Positions 52,826-61,834 of a stretch of 64,000 bases of DNA are shown piece after piece (the stretch's first letter is position 1; each line of letters begins with the position of its first letter). A model generated the notes under the pieces. It saw nothing but the letters and a program-made list of their open reading frames with translations, was not told where the DNA came from and ran no database searches. The stretch comes from Enemella evansiae (GTDB lineage: Bacteria; Actinomycetota; Actinomycetes; Propionibacteriales; Propionibacteriaceae). The stretch lies in the NCBI RefSeq assembly GCF_002250705.1, contig NZ_NMVP01000001.1, forward strand, positions 496,001 through 560,000. The letters run 5' to 3'. A program made the translations under genes and the position numbers.

Positions 52826-53877
52826 CCCGCAACGACACCCTGGTTCCCCGCGATTCCCTGCCCACGTTGCGTTTCGGGCAGGTCAGCGTACGCCTCCGCC
52901 CGCGGCAGCTGATCGTCTCCGCGCTGGTGCTGGCTGCCGCGCTGGTGCTCGGTGTGCTCGCGCTCGGCACCGGGGAACTGCCGATCCCGGTGCCGGAGGT
53001 GTTGCGCGCCCTGGTCGGTCAGGGTGACGGACTGTCCGGGATCGTGGTCACCCAGTGGCGGTTGCCCAGGGTGGTCGCGGCGCTGGTGTTCGGGGCCGCG
53101 CTCGGTGTCTCCGGGGCGATCTTCCAGTCCCTCACCCGCAACCCGTTGGGCAGCCCGGACGTGATCGGCTTCTCCACCGGCGCCTACACCGGAGCGCTGG
53201 TGGTGCTGCTGGTGCTCGGCGGTGACCAGTTCGGCGCCACCCTGGGCGCCCTGATCGGCGGACTCGCCACCGCACTGGTGGTGCAACTGCTGGCGGCACG
53301 GCACGGATCGGCTGGCCTGCGGCTGGTGATCGTCGGCATCGGCATCTCGGCGATGCTCAGCGCGGTGAACCACTGGTTGCTGCTGTCGGCCGAACTGGAG
53401 GCGGCGATGGCGGCCGCCATGTTCGGCGCCGGCACCCTGAACGGGTTGCGCTGGGCCCAGGTCGCGCCGGCGGTGCTGATCACCGGCGCGCTGCTGCTGG
53501 TGGCGGTGTTCGCCGGCCGCTCACTGCACCTGCTGGAACTCGGTGACGACACCGCCGCAGCCCTCGGCGCCCGCCCCGATCGGTGGCGGTTGTGGCTCGT
53601 GGTGCTCGGCGTCGCTCTGGTGGCTGCGGTCACCGCGGTCGCCGGGCCGGTCGCCTTCGTCGCGCTGGTCGCGCCCCAGCTGGCGCGCCGGCTGACCGGT
53701 ACGCCGGGGGCCGATCTGCTCGGCGCGGCCGCGCTCGGTGCGCTGCTGCTCACCGGTGCCGACCTGTTCGCACTGCGGGCCTTCGCGCCCACCCAGGTCC
53801 CGGTCGGCGTGGTGACCGGCTGCCTGGGCGGGGCGTACCTGATCTGGCTGTTGACACGGGAGGCGAGACGCCGATGA
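52822..53877 (+). CDS. FecCD-family iron-siderophore permease (second)
   Basis: A 351-residue paralogue of the preceding gene: RLPRVVAALVFGAALGVSGAIFQSLTRNPLGSPDVIGFSTGA and FVALVAPQLARRLTG. Forms the heterodimeric channel with the first permease. GTG start in a four-base overlap; the stop overlaps the ATPase ATG. Confidence 0.93.
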   Translation: MTRNDTLVPRDSLPTLRFGQVSVRLRPRQLIVSALVLAAALVLGVLALGTGELPIPVPEVLRALVGQGDGLSGIVVTQWRLPRVVAALVFGAALGVSGAIFQSLTRNPLGSPDVIGFSTGAYTGALVVLLVLGGDQFGATLGALIGGLATALVVQLLAARHGSAGLRLVIVGIGISAMLSAVNHWLLLSAELEAAMAAAMFGAGTLNGLRWAQVAPAVLITGALLLVAVFAGRSLHLLELGDDTAAALGARPDRWRLWLVVLGVALVAAVTAVAGPVAFVALVAPQLARRLTGTPGADLLGAAALGALLLTGADLFALRAFAPTQVPVGVVTGCLGGAYLIWLLTREARRR

Positions 53878-54677
53878 CGAACCGACTGCTGACCAGCACC
53901 GTCGACCTGGGTTATGACGGGCGGCCGATCTCCCACGGCCTCACCGTCGAGGTGCCCGACAACGCGTTCACCGCGATCATCGGTCCCAATGCCTGCGGCA
54001 AATCGACGCTGCTGCGGGCCCTGTCCCGGCTGCTGCGGCCGACGGCGGGGGAGGTGGTGCTGGACGGCCGGGACATCCACACCCTGCCGGCCAAGGAGGT
54101 TGCCCGCCGGCTGGCGCTGCTGCCACAGACCTCGATCGCACCCGACGGGATCACCGTCGCCGATCTGGTCGGCCGGGGCCGCTATCCGCACCAGTCGTTC
54201 CTCAAACAGTGGTCGGAGGCCGACGAGGCCGCGGTCGCCGCCGCATTGGCGGCGACCGGGATCGAGGAGCTCGCGAATCGCTTGCTGGACGAGCTTTCCG
54301 GCGGCCAGCGGCAGCGGGTCTGGATCGCGATGACACTGGCCCAGGACACCGAACTGCTGCTGCTCGACGAGCCGACCACCTATCTCGACATCGCCCACCA
54401 GATCGAGCTGCTGGAACTGTTCCGGACGCTGAACCGCGAGCACGGGCGTACCCTCGTCGCCGTCCTGCACGATCTCAACCAGGCCTTCCGCTATGCCGAT
54501 CACGTGATCGCGATGCGCGACGGGGCCGTGGTCGCCGAGGGCGCACCCAGTGAGATCGTCGACGCCGAGCTGGTCCGCCGGGTGTTCGGCTTGGCCTCGC
54601 GGGTGGTGCCGGACCCGGTCACCGGTACGCCGCTGGTGGTACCCGAACTCGGCCGCCCCAGCGAGGTGGCGAGGTGA
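53874..54677 (+). CDS. Iron-siderophore ABC transporter ATPase (FecE/FepC-like)
   Basis: A 267-residue ATPase: Walker A GPNACGKST (about 38-46), Q-loop LLPQTS, signature LSGGQRQRVWIAM, Walker B LLLLDEPTTYLD and switch His in VLHDLNQAFRYAD. Completes the importer with the two permeases and the divergent binding protein. Confidence 0.95.
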   Translation: MTNRLLTSTVDLGYDGRPISHGLTVEVPDNAFTAIIGPNACGKSTLLRALSRLLRPTAGEVVLDGRDIHTLPAKEVARRLALLPQTSIAPDGITVADLVGRGRYPHQSFLKQWSEADEAAVAAALAATGIEELANRLLDELSGGQRQRVWIAMTLAQDTELLLLDEPTTYLDIAHQIELLELFRTLNREHGRTLVAVLHDLNQAFRYADHVIAMRDGAVVAEGAPSEIVDAELVRRVFGLASRVVPDPVTGTPLVVPELGRPSEVAR

Positions 54678-54684
54678 CCGGTGC

Positions 54685-54978
54685 TCAGACGGGGTCGAGC
54701 TGGCCGGCGGAGACCTCCCGGTGCGCCAGCAGCGGAATGATCTGGCCGACGGCGATCTCGTTGAAGTGCTCGGTCTCCCGATGCGTCGCCAGATCCTCGG
54801 CGGTGCGGTAGGTCTCGACGATCACGAAGCGTGCGGTGTCCTCGAGGTCCCGGTTCACCGTGTACGCCTGGCAGCCCGCCTCGGTGCGGGAGGCGGCGGC
54901 GAGCCGGGGCAGCAGCTCCGCGACCTGATCCGCGGTGTCGGGCCGGGCCCGGTACTGGGCGATCACCTGGTAGCTCAT
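54685..54978 (-). CDS. Antibiotic biosynthesis monooxygenase (ABM)-domain protein
   Basis: A 97-residue dimeric ferredoxin-like-fold protein: MSYQVIAQYRARPDTADQV, SRTEAGCQAYTVNRDLEDTARFVIVETYRTAEDLATHRETEHF. Members include quinone monooxygenases and heme-degrading proteins; without the IsdG-type heme residues I would not assign heme cleavage despite the iron neighbours. Starts at 54978; the longer upstream frame is not family-like. Converges on the siderophore ATPase. Confidence 0.88.
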   Translation of the reverse strand: MSYQVIAQYRARPDTADQVAELLPRLAAASRTEAGCQAYTVNRDLEDTARFVIVETYRTAEDLATHRETEHFNEIAVGQIIPLLAHREVSAGQLDPV

Positions 54979-55105
54979 CGGACTCCGTCCTGATCGTGGG
55001 GGACCAGTCTGACACCGTGGGCACGCCGATCGAGGCGGGGGTGCAGTTCCCGCGGAGCGGGTCGGCGATACATTCGCACCGACAGCACAGCGCGAGGTGG
55101 AGTGG

Positions 55106-56431
55106 ATGAAGAAACTCATGAAGCACCCGACCGTGGCACATCTGCTGCGGGCCAACACCCGGTTCGGCAACCGGCTCGGCAACCAGTTCGGCGGCGCGAT
55201 CACCTACTTCTCGGTGCTCGCGATGGTGCCGATCCTGATGTTCGCGTTCGCCATCGCCGGGATGACGCTGACCACCCTGCGCCCGGATCTGCTGACCAGC
55301 CTCCAGGACAGCATCAGCGCCCAGCTGCAGGGCGCCCCCGGGGACACCAAGGACAAACTGCTCGCGGTCATCGACAACGCGCTGCAGAACTGGCCGGCGA
55401 TCGGCATCATCGGCATCCTGTCCGCCGCGTACGCCGGCGGCGGATGGATCGGCAACCTCAAGTCCGCGGTCCGCGCCCAGTGGCGACCCGACTTCGAGAT
55501 GGCCGAGAACAAGGGCAACTTCATCGTGGAAACCCTGAAGAACATGGGAATCCTGATCATGCTGCTGGTCGCGGTGCTGCTCACCTTCGGCATCGCCTCG
55601 GCGGCCACCTCGCTGACCGGCACCCTGATCTCGCTGGTCGGATTGCAGGACGTCCCCGGGATCACGCTGATCACCCGATTGCTGTCGATCGTGGTGTCGA
55701 TCCTGGCCGGCTGGCTGCTGTTCCTGTTCCTCTACCGGGTGCTGCCCGAGCACCGGCCGGTGATCAAGGCGGTGCTGATCGGTTCGCTGATCGGCGCGGT
55801 CGCGCTGGTCCTGCTGCAGTATCTGGCCGGCATCCTCACCAGCTCGTTCCTGAAGAACCCGGCCGCCGCCCTCTTCGGGCCGGTGATCGTGCTGATGCTG
55901 TTCTTCAACCTGTTCGCCCGGCTGATCCTCTTCGTCGCCGCCTGGATCGCCACCTGGAACCAGCCGGCGATCGCCCGCAAATGGACCCCGGCCGACGAGC
56001 CGCTGCTCGACCAGGCCGATGTCGAGACCGTACCCGGGCACTGGGAGGCGGCCGAGGAGGACCGCCAGGATCAGCAGATCGAGGCGGCGGATGCCAAGCT
56101 GCACCGCACCGAGACGATCAACCGGGTCAAGGACACCCTGCCCGGGCTGGAGGCCGACCCCGACGCCGAGCGGGAGGCGACCGCCGAGGCGGTCCAGGTG
56201 CGCCTGGACGTCACCGGCCAGCGGCAGCTCGATCACGCCGGCGCCGACCCCGCCCGGTACGCCCATGTCGACGCCCAGCACCTGTTCACCGAGGAGCAGG
56301 CGCCGGTGCTGGCCTCCGACGCGGACCGCCGGGCGCAGGCGAGCATGCGCAAGGGCTACACGGCCGGGCTGCTCACCGGCTCCGGCATCGGGGCGCTGAT
56401 CACCGCCCTGCTCGGCCGGCGCCGCCGCTGA
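55106..56431 (+). CDS. YihY/BrkB family membrane protein with a long acidic cytosolic tail
   Basis: A 441-residue relative of the protein at 3758-4735. Six helices in the first about 300 residues, opening with FGGAITYFSVLAMVPILMF, followed by a charged C-terminal region of about 100 residues (EEDRQDQQIEAADAKLHRTE) and a final hydrophobic GYTAGLLTGSGIGALITALLG. The ATG at 55106 is preferred over the GTG nine bases earlier because GAGGTGGAG then has normal spacing. Confidence 0.87.
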   Translation: MKKLMKHPTVAHLLRANTRFGNRLGNQFGGAITYFSVLAMVPILMFAFAIAGMTLTTLRPDLLTSLQDSISAQLQGAPGDTKDKLLAVIDNALQNWPAIGIIGILSAAYAGGGWIGNLKSAVRAQWRPDFEMAENKGNFIVETLKNMGILIMLLVAVLLTFGIASAATSLTGTLISLVGLQDVPGITLITRLLSIVVSILAGWLLFLFLYRVLPEHRPVIKAVLIGSLIGAVALVLLQYLAGILTSSFLKNPAAALFGPVIVLMLFFNLFARLILFVAAWIATWNQPAIARKWTPADEPLLDQADVETVPGHWEAAEEDRQDQQIEAADAKLHRTETINRVKDTLPGLEADPDAEREATAEAVQVRLDVTGQRQLDHAGADPARYAHVDAQHLFTEEQAPVLASDADRRAQASMRKGYTAGLLTGSGIGALITALLGRRRR

Positions 56432-56449
56432 GGCGTACCGGTCGTCCAG

Positions 56450-56959
56450 TCAGCGCCGCAGACCCGTGCCCGCACGGAACGGCCACCGCCAGTCACCGGC
56501 CAGGAAGCCGAACAACCAGGCACACCCGCCGAAGACGACGACCAGACCGGCGGTGAACAGGGCCCAGAACCGCCAGGTCGGCACCCAGCCGTCCCCCTCG
56601 CGCGACGAGGCGCTGACCACCTGCGGGTCATCGGCGTCATAACGGATCGGGACGCTGTCCCCGACATCGTGCTCGAGGTAACCGGTGGTGGTCGTCGGGT
56701 CGCGGACCTGATGGGACCTGCCACGGTCGTCGGTGAATTCCAGCACGGCCTGGTAACGCAGCTGATAGCGGTCGTAGCTCGGCGCCCCGCGGCCGCCGTA
56801 GCCGACCTTGGTGCTGGTCACCTCGATGACCGTGGCGTCCGCCTCCCGCCAGTCCGCCTTCGCATCGGACCAGGCGAGCCAGCCACCCACCACCGCGGTG
56901 CCGACCAGCAGCAGGATCATCAGTCCGGTGAGGGCCCGGAACCCCCATTTCCAGAGCAT
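56450..56959 (-). CDS. DUF3592-family membrane protein
   Basis: A 169-residue protein with two membrane helices (about 9-28 and 131-150) enclosing an extracytoplasmic beta-rich domain: ATVIEVTSTKVGYGG, RYQAVLEFTDDRGRSHQVRD and VGDSVPIRYDADDPQVV, the last being the recognisable DUF3592 ending. Function unknown. Lies 20 bases downstream of the phosphofructokinase gene, possibly co-transcribed. Confidence 0.82.
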   Translation of the reverse strand: MLWKWGFRALTGLMILLLVGTAVVGGWLAWSDAKADWREADATVIEVTSTKVGYGGRGAPSYDRYQLRYQAVLEFTDDRGRSHQVRDPTTTTGYLEHDVGDSVPIRYDADDPQVVSASSREGDGWVPTWRFWALFTAGLVVVFGGCAWLFGFLAGDWRWPFRAGTGLRR

Positions 56960-56979
56960 CCCCGAGTCCTGTCGGTCTG

Positions 56980-58197
56980 TCAGCCCTTGACCGGTTGCGG
57001 TTGCTGCTGGCCGATCTCGCGCAGCATCTCCTGGTACCAGTCGGTGTCCAGATCGAACGGCTTGCCACCGGCGATCCGGTCGAACTCGATCACCCGCAGC
57101 TCGTCCCCGCGTTCGGTGTCCTCACCGGTGACCCCGGACTCGCCGCGCAGCGCGCTGTCCACGGCCAGATCGGTGCAGCGCTGGATCAGCGCCAGATCGG
57201 CCTGGTTGGCGGCGGCGGACCGGGAGAAGTAACCGGACTTCTGCACCAGCACCTTCTCCGCACCGAGCCGCTCGGCGAATTCCTTGCCGAAGTAGGCACC
57301 CGGGTTGATCTTGTCCAGCTTGACGTGCCCGAAGGGATCCCGCGGCACCTCCTGACCGCTGGCCTCCAGTTGGGCGACGATCGAGTCCACTCCGGCGCCC
57401 TCGGACAGGAACACCGTCACGTTGCCGACGGTGTCCATCACGCCCCGCAGCCGCTCGGCCTCGGCGTCCAGATCGAGGCGGGCCTCGGGCACATAGACCC
57501 CGTGCACATCCCAGGCCTCCCGGGAGAGACCGATCTCCGGCACCCACTGGCGCGTCGCCAGCCACTTCCGGTACGCCCGGGCGGTGGCGGCGGTGAGCCA
57601 ACCGCAGTTGCGGCCCATCACCTCGTGCACGATCAGCATCCGGGAGCTGGAGTTGTGTTCGGCGACGACGTTCTCGGCGAACAGCGCGCCCTGATCGGCC
57701 GCGGTCCAGGCACCCAGCGACTGCTTGATCGGCACCACGTCGTTGTCGATCGTCTTCGGCAGGCCGACCACGATCAGCGGATGGTTCTGCTCGGCCAGGT
57801 ACGCCGCCAGATCGGCGGCGGTGGTGTTGGTGTCGTCGCCGCCGATGGTGTGCAGCACATCCACCCCGTCGGCGGTCAGCCGTTCGGCGGCCACCTGCAG
57901 CGGGTTGTCACCGGGCTGCACCAGGCCGCGCTTCACCAGATCCTCGGCATTGGTCAGCTTCACCCGGGAGTTGCCGATCGGGGAGCCGCCGAAGTCGCGC
58001 AGCACACCCGCGTTGCGGCGTACCTCGTCGGTGACGGTGAAGTAGTCACCGCTGAGCAGGCCCTGATATCCGTGCTTGTAGGCGATGATCTCGGTATCGG
58101 GGGACAGAGCGGTGTAGCGCTCGATCAGCCCGCCGATGGCGGCGGACAGGCAGGGGGCGAACCCGCCGGCGGTGAGCAGGGCGACCTTGTTGACCAT
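56980..58197 (-). CDS. pfp: Pyrophosphate-dependent 6-phosphofructokinase
   Basis: Reversible glycolytic enzyme phosphorylating fructose 6-phosphate with PPi. 405 residues. GGDDTNTT (about 109-116) has the Asp that marks PPi-dependent forms in place of the Gly of ATP enzymes, and GLPKTIDNDVVP (about 135) carries the catalytic Asp and the PPi-linked Lys. MGRNCGWL and ERLGAEKVLVQKSGYFSRS are further family blocks. Closely similar to the P. freudenreichii enzyme as I recall it, the main reason for the family-level placement of this DNA. Confidence 0.95.
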   Translation of the reverse strand: MVNKVALLTAGGFAPCLSAAIGGLIERYTALSPDTEIIAYKHGYQGLLSGDYFTVTDEVRRNAGVLRDFGGSPIGNSRVKLTNAEDLVKRGLVQPGDNPLQVAAERLTADGVDVLHTIGGDDTNTTAADLAAYLAEQNHPLIVVGLPKTIDNDVVPIKQSLGAWTAADQGALFAENVVAEHNSSSRMLIVHEVMGRNCGWLTAATARAYRKWLATRQWVPEIGLSREAWDVHGVYVPEARLDLDAEAERLRGVMDTVGNVTVFLSEGAGVDSIVAQLEASGQEVPRDPFGHVKLDKINPGAYFGKEFAERLGAEKVLVQKSGYFSRSAAANQADLALIQRCTDLAVDSALRGESGVTGEDTERGDELRVIEFDRIAGGKPFDLDTDWYQEMLREIGQQQPQPVKG

Positions 58198-58326
58198 GGG
58201 GGAGACCTCCGATTGGTGACGTGCTGGACCAGCCTATTTGGCAAGGCCCGCCCGAGGGAAAGTGACCTGTGGAAAAGCGGGAGGCGGCTCTGGTGGCGGG
58301 GGTGGTGGGTGCGCGATGCTGGTCGG

Positions 58327-58740
58327 GTGCGATGGGTACGCGGCCTGCGGCGGCCGGACGAGCGGGGGATGTCCACCTCGGTGCTCGTGCTGTTCTGGGT
58401 GCTCGCGCTGCTGATCCTCGCCGGCCTGGTCGTCGACGGCGGACAGCAGGTCACCGCCGCCCGCCGTGCCGAGGCGGTGGCCGCGGGTGCGGCGCGGGCA
58501 GCGACCGATGCCGGGGCGCCCAGCCGGGTCGCCGGGCGCAGCGACCCCGGTGCCGCCCTGAGCGCCGCCAACCGCTATCTGGCCGCCTCCGGCCCGGTGA
58601 CCGGATCGGCGAGCCTGGACGCGGGCACGGTGCGGGTCACCACCAGCCATCGGGCACCGACGATCTTCCTGTCCCTGCTCGGGATCCGGGAGGTACGCGC
58701 CAGCGCGAGCGCTCGCGCCGACCTGCTCGAAGCCGACTGA
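58327..58740 (+). CDS. TadE/TadG-like pilus-associated or secreted small protein
   Basis: A 137-residue protein with a basic N-terminus (RRPDERGMSTSVLVLFWVLA) and one helix (about 16-36), followed by GLVVDGGQQVTAARRAEAVAAGAARAATDAG, the pattern of TadE/TadG-like minor pilins (G-x-D-x-A/G-x-Q then an Ala-rich helix). No tad cluster follows; this is an orphan. An ATG at 58369 is an alternative start. The C-terminal part has beta character (TVRVTTSHRAPTIFLSL). Confidence 0.72.
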   Translation: MRWVRGLRRPDERGMSTSVLVLFWVLALLILAGLVVDGGQQVTAARRAEAVAAGAARAATDAGAPSRVAGRSDPGAALSAANRYLAASGPVTGSASLDAGTVRVTTSHRAPTIFLSLLGIREVRASASARADLLEAD

Positions 58741-58755
58741 CCTCTTCCCGCTGGT

Positions 58756-59889
58756 TCAGCCGCGTACCTTCGCCATCCGCCGGACGCCCTCGGTGATGAT
58801 CTCCGGTGAGGTGGCCAGGTTCATCCGGACGTGCCCGGCGCCCCCGGTGCCGAAGGCCACACCGTCGTTCAGGGCGACGCCGGCGGCCAGGAATTCCTTG
58901 TGGGGATCGGAAAGATCGAGTTCGCGGCAGTCGAGCCAGGCGAGATAGGTGCCGGGCTGGGCGACGAACCGGACCCCCGGCAGCTGATCGGCGAGCAGCT
59001 CACCGAGCAGCCGCTTGTTGGCCTCGATCTCGGTCAGCAGCTGCTGCAGCCAGTCCCGGCCGTGCCGCAGGCCGGCGACGTGCGAGACGATGCCCAGATG
59101 GCTGGCGGAGTGGGTGACCTGATCGGGCATGGTGCGCAGCCGGTCGGCCACCGCCGCCCCGCCGATCGCCAGCCCCGCCTTCAGCCCGGCCAGATTCCAC
59201 GACTTCGAGGCCGAGGTGACGATGATCGCCTCGTCGCTGCCGGGCAGCGCCAGGATCGGGGTGTGCCGGGCCGGCGTGGCGACCAGGGGTGCGTGGATCT
59301 CGTCGGAGACGATCCGCACGCCGTGCCGGTTGGCCAGCTCCAGGACCGCGGTGAGCTCCTCGGGGGTGTGCACGGTGCCGTGCGGATTGTGCGGGTTGCA
59401 GAGCAGGTACGCCTCCGGCCGCGGCCCGTCGCTGCGGGTGAACGCGGCCTCCAGGGTCGCGAGATCGATCCGGCCGTCCTCGGTCAGCGGAGCCTCGATC
59501 ACCTCGCGCTGGGCCCAGCCGAGGTACTTGTAGAACTGCGGGTAGACCGGGGGATTGATCACCACCGGCGCACCCCGGGTGCCGAGCAGATCGAGCACCT
59601 GCACGATGCCCTGCATCACATCGGGCACGATGATCGCCTGCCGGGCCGGATCGAACCGCCAGCCCCAGACATCGGCCGCGAACTCGGCGTACGCCTGCTC
59701 GTAGTCGGTGCCGATCGGGTAACCGGTGTCGCCCTCATCGATCGCGGTATGCAGCACCTCGGCGACCGCGGGGGCGGGCCGGCAGTCCATCTCGGCGACC
59801 CACATCGGCAGCACGTCGGTGGGGTAGGCGCGCCACTTCATGCTGGTGCGCCGACGCAACTGGTCCAGACCGATGTCGAAGATGCTCAC
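58756..59889 (-). CDS. MalY/PatB-family PLP aminotransferase (cystathionine beta-lyase type)
   Basis: A 377-residue fold-type I PLP enzyme. WVAEMDCRPAPAV near the start is the MalY/PatB hallmark. NPHNPHGTVHTPEEL, DEIHAPLV and the PLP Lys in VTSASKSWNLAGLKAGLA (about 232) follow. Likely cleaves C-S bonds in cystathionine or cysteine conjugates. The NPHNP-H-G box (His for Thr) is usual in this subgroup. Confidence 0.92.
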   Translation of the reverse strand: MSIFDIGLDQLRRRTSMKWRAYPTDVLPMWVAEMDCRPAPAVAEVLHTAIDEGDTGYPIGTDYEQAYAEFAADVWGWRFDPARQAIIVPDVMQGIVQVLDLLGTRGAPVVINPPVYPQFYKYLGWAQREVIEAPLTEDGRIDLATLEAAFTRSDGPRPEAYLLCNPHNPHGTVHTPEELTAVLELANRHGVRIVSDEIHAPLVATPARHTPILALPGSDEAIIVTSASKSWNLAGLKAGLAIGGAAVADRLRTMPDQVTHSASHLGIVSHVAGLRHGRDWLQQLLTEIEANKRLLGELLADQLPGVRFVAQPGTYLAWLDCRELDLSDPHKEFLAAGVALNDGVAFGTGGAGHVRMNLATSPEIITEGVRRMAKVRG

Positions 59890-59946
59890 GAAGCGACTCT
59901 AGTAGGGGGTTGCCCGCCCCGGAGGCGGCATGTCTAGACTCCGGAC

Positions 59947-60570
59947 ATGGCAAGGTATTTCGACGTCCACCCCGACAATCCCCAGCCGCGCGCGCTCGGC
60001 CAGGTGGTGCAGATCCTCACCGACGGCGGCCTGGTCGCCTATCCCACCGACTCCGGTTTCGCACTCGGCTGTCGATTGGGCAACAAGGACGGACTGGACC
60101 GGATCCGACGTATCCGCCAGCTCGACGACAAACACCATTTCACCCTTGTCTGCAAGGACTTCGCGCAACTGGGCCAGTTCGTCCAGATGGACAATGACGT
60201 GTTCCGCGCGGTCAAGGCCGCGACACCGGGGCAGTACACCTTCATCCTGGAGGCCACCAAAGAGGTGCCCAAGCAGATGCTGCACCCGAAGAAGAAGACC
60301 GTCGGCGTGCGGATCCCCGACCACCGCACCACGCTGGCGCTGCTGGACGCGCTCGGTGAGCCGCTGATGTCCTCCACGCTGATCCTGCCCGGGCGCACCG
60401 AGCCGATGACCGAGGGCTGGGAGATCAACGAGGAGCTCGGCAACCAGGTCGATGCGGTGCTCGATTCCGGTGATGTCGGCACCGATCCGACCACCGTGGT
60501 GAACTTCGTCGGCGACGAGGTGACCGTCGACCGTGCCGGTGCCGGGGACCCCAGTCCGTTCCAGGAGTGA
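59947..60570 (+). CDS. YrdC/YciO/Sua5-family protein
   Basis: A 207-residue member of the threonylcarbamoyl-AMP synthase superfamily. GGLVAYPTDSGFALGC (about 27-42), the K-R-x-based segment FTLVCKDFAQL, and PGQYTFILEATKEVP followed by KKKTVGVRIPDH. The closest form is YciO, which lacks the KxR...SxN set of true TsaC, so a tRNA t6A role is not assured. Divergent from the C-S lyase. Confidence 0.87.
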   Translation: MARYFDVHPDNPQPRALGQVVQILTDGGLVAYPTDSGFALGCRLGNKDGLDRIRRIRQLDDKHHFTLVCKDFAQLGQFVQMDNDVFRAVKAATPGQYTFILEATKEVPKQMLHPKKKTVGVRIPDHRTTLALLDALGEPLMSSTLILPGRTEPMTEGWEINEELGNQVDAVLDSGDVGTDPTTVVNFVGDEVTVDRAGAGDPSPFQE

Positions 60571-60706
60571 AGCTCCCGCTCCGGCTCATCGGGTAGCTCG
60601 TACGGCCCCGGCTGCAGTCGCGCCCCGATGCGCAACTGCAGCCGCCGGCCGCGAGGCAGCATCGAGATCCGCGGCCCGGGGCCGGGCCGCCTGACCGCCT
60701 GCCTTC

Positions 60707-60773
60707 GGAATCTGCGGCTCGATTCGCGATCGGCGACCAGAACGGCCGATTCCTCGATCGAGCCGCAAATTCC
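60707..60773. repeat. Imperfect 17-bp inverted repeat in a 440-base gene-free region
   Basis: GGAATCTGCGGCTCGAT (60707-60723) and ATCGAGCCGCAAATTCC (60757-60773) pair with one mismatch; inside, ATCGGC/GCCGAT can form a second stem. A related inverted TGCGGCT motif recurs near 60861 with CCCACTCTC/GAGAGTTGGG arms around it. No gene was found in 60571-61010. Confidence 0.6.
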
Positions 60774-61010
60774 GCATGGCCCAACCGAAACGACCGTCCT
60801 CCCTGAACTGCCGTTCCCACTCTCCGGCTCAATTCTCATACCGCGGGCCGCATACAAGCCGCAGAGTGAGAGTTGGGTCGCGCAGTCGGCCCGTGCCCCG
60901 ATCAGGTCCGGCCACCAAGCAGCCCGCGCCCGGGGAGACGACAACAGGAGCATCCAGATCGACCGGCGCGATCGATCCGACCGCGCGAATCGGCAGCAGT
61001 GGCCGCCGAG

Positions 61011-61790
61011 CTACTCGATGAGCGTGGGTGACACCGGGGCTCGCCGGCCGCCGATCATCCGGGTGATGCGTTCGGCGGCGGTGCGCACGGGGTCCACCCA
61101 GTCGTCGGGGGAGAGCCGGAAGGCCGGACCCATCACCGTGACCGCGCCGACCAGATCGCGATGCGCGTCGAAGACCGGTGCGCTCAGCCCGGTGGCACCG
61201 CTCTCCCGCTCACCGCTGCTGACGGCGTACCCGAGCTCCCGGGTCTCGGCGAGCAGCCCGCGCAGGGTGTCGCCGTCGGTGATCGTGCGGTCGGTCAGCG
61301 AGTCCAGGCCGCCGGACAGCACCCGGTCCGCCAACCGCTCGTCGAAGGCCATCATCACCCGCCCGGCCGAGCCGGCGTGCAGCGGCAGCACCTGCCCCAC
61401 CCGCATCGGCCGACGCAGGTCGTGCCGGGTCTCCGCGACCGCGGTGCAGACCCGCAGATCGGCCGAGGGCTGATAGAAGCAGGCCGTCTCACCGGTCAGA
61501 TCGCGCAGCTCCTCCAGCACCGGCCGGACCACTTCCAACAGGTCGATCCCACCCGACGCCCCGGCGGCCCAGTAGGCCAACCGCGCCCCGATCCGGTATC
61601 CGGTGCCGGCCCGATCCAGGAACCCCTCCTCGACCAGGCTGGCGACCAGCCGCTGCAGGGTGGAGGCGGGCAGCCCGGTACGCCGCCGGAGCTCGGTCAG
61701 GCCGAGCTCCGGTCGGTCCAGCGAGAAGCTGTCCAGAATTCGGCTGATCTTGGTCAGCACCAGCAGTTGCCCGCCGCGTTCCTCGCTCAT
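61011..61790 (-). CDS. IclR-family transcriptional regulator
   Basis: A 259-residue regulator. Winged helix at about 12-72 (RILDSFSLDRPELGLTELRRRTGLPASTLQRLVASLVEEGFL), effector domain with TACFYQPSADLRVCTAV and ESGATGLSAPVFDAHRDLVGAVTVMGP. IclR proteins commonly control aromatic or organic acid catabolism. It lies just downstream of, and in line with, the lyase and CoA-transferase genes, which it probably controls. Confidence 0.93.
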   Translation of the reverse strand: MSEERGGQLLVLTKISRILDSFSLDRPELGLTELRRRTGLPASTLQRLVASLVEEGFLDRAGTGYRIGARLAYWAAGASGGIDLLEVVRPVLEELRDLTGETACFYQPSADLRVCTAVAETRHDLRRPMRVGQVLPLHAGSAGRVMMAFDERLADRVLSGGLDSLTDRTITDGDTLRGLLAETRELGYAVSSGERESGATGLSAPVFDAHRDLVGAVTVMGPAFRLSPDDWVDPVRTAAERITRMIGGRRAPVSPTLIE

Positions 61791-61834
61791 CGGTGCCGCC
61801 TCCTGGGGGTTCCGGTTTCTCGGGATGGCCCGGG

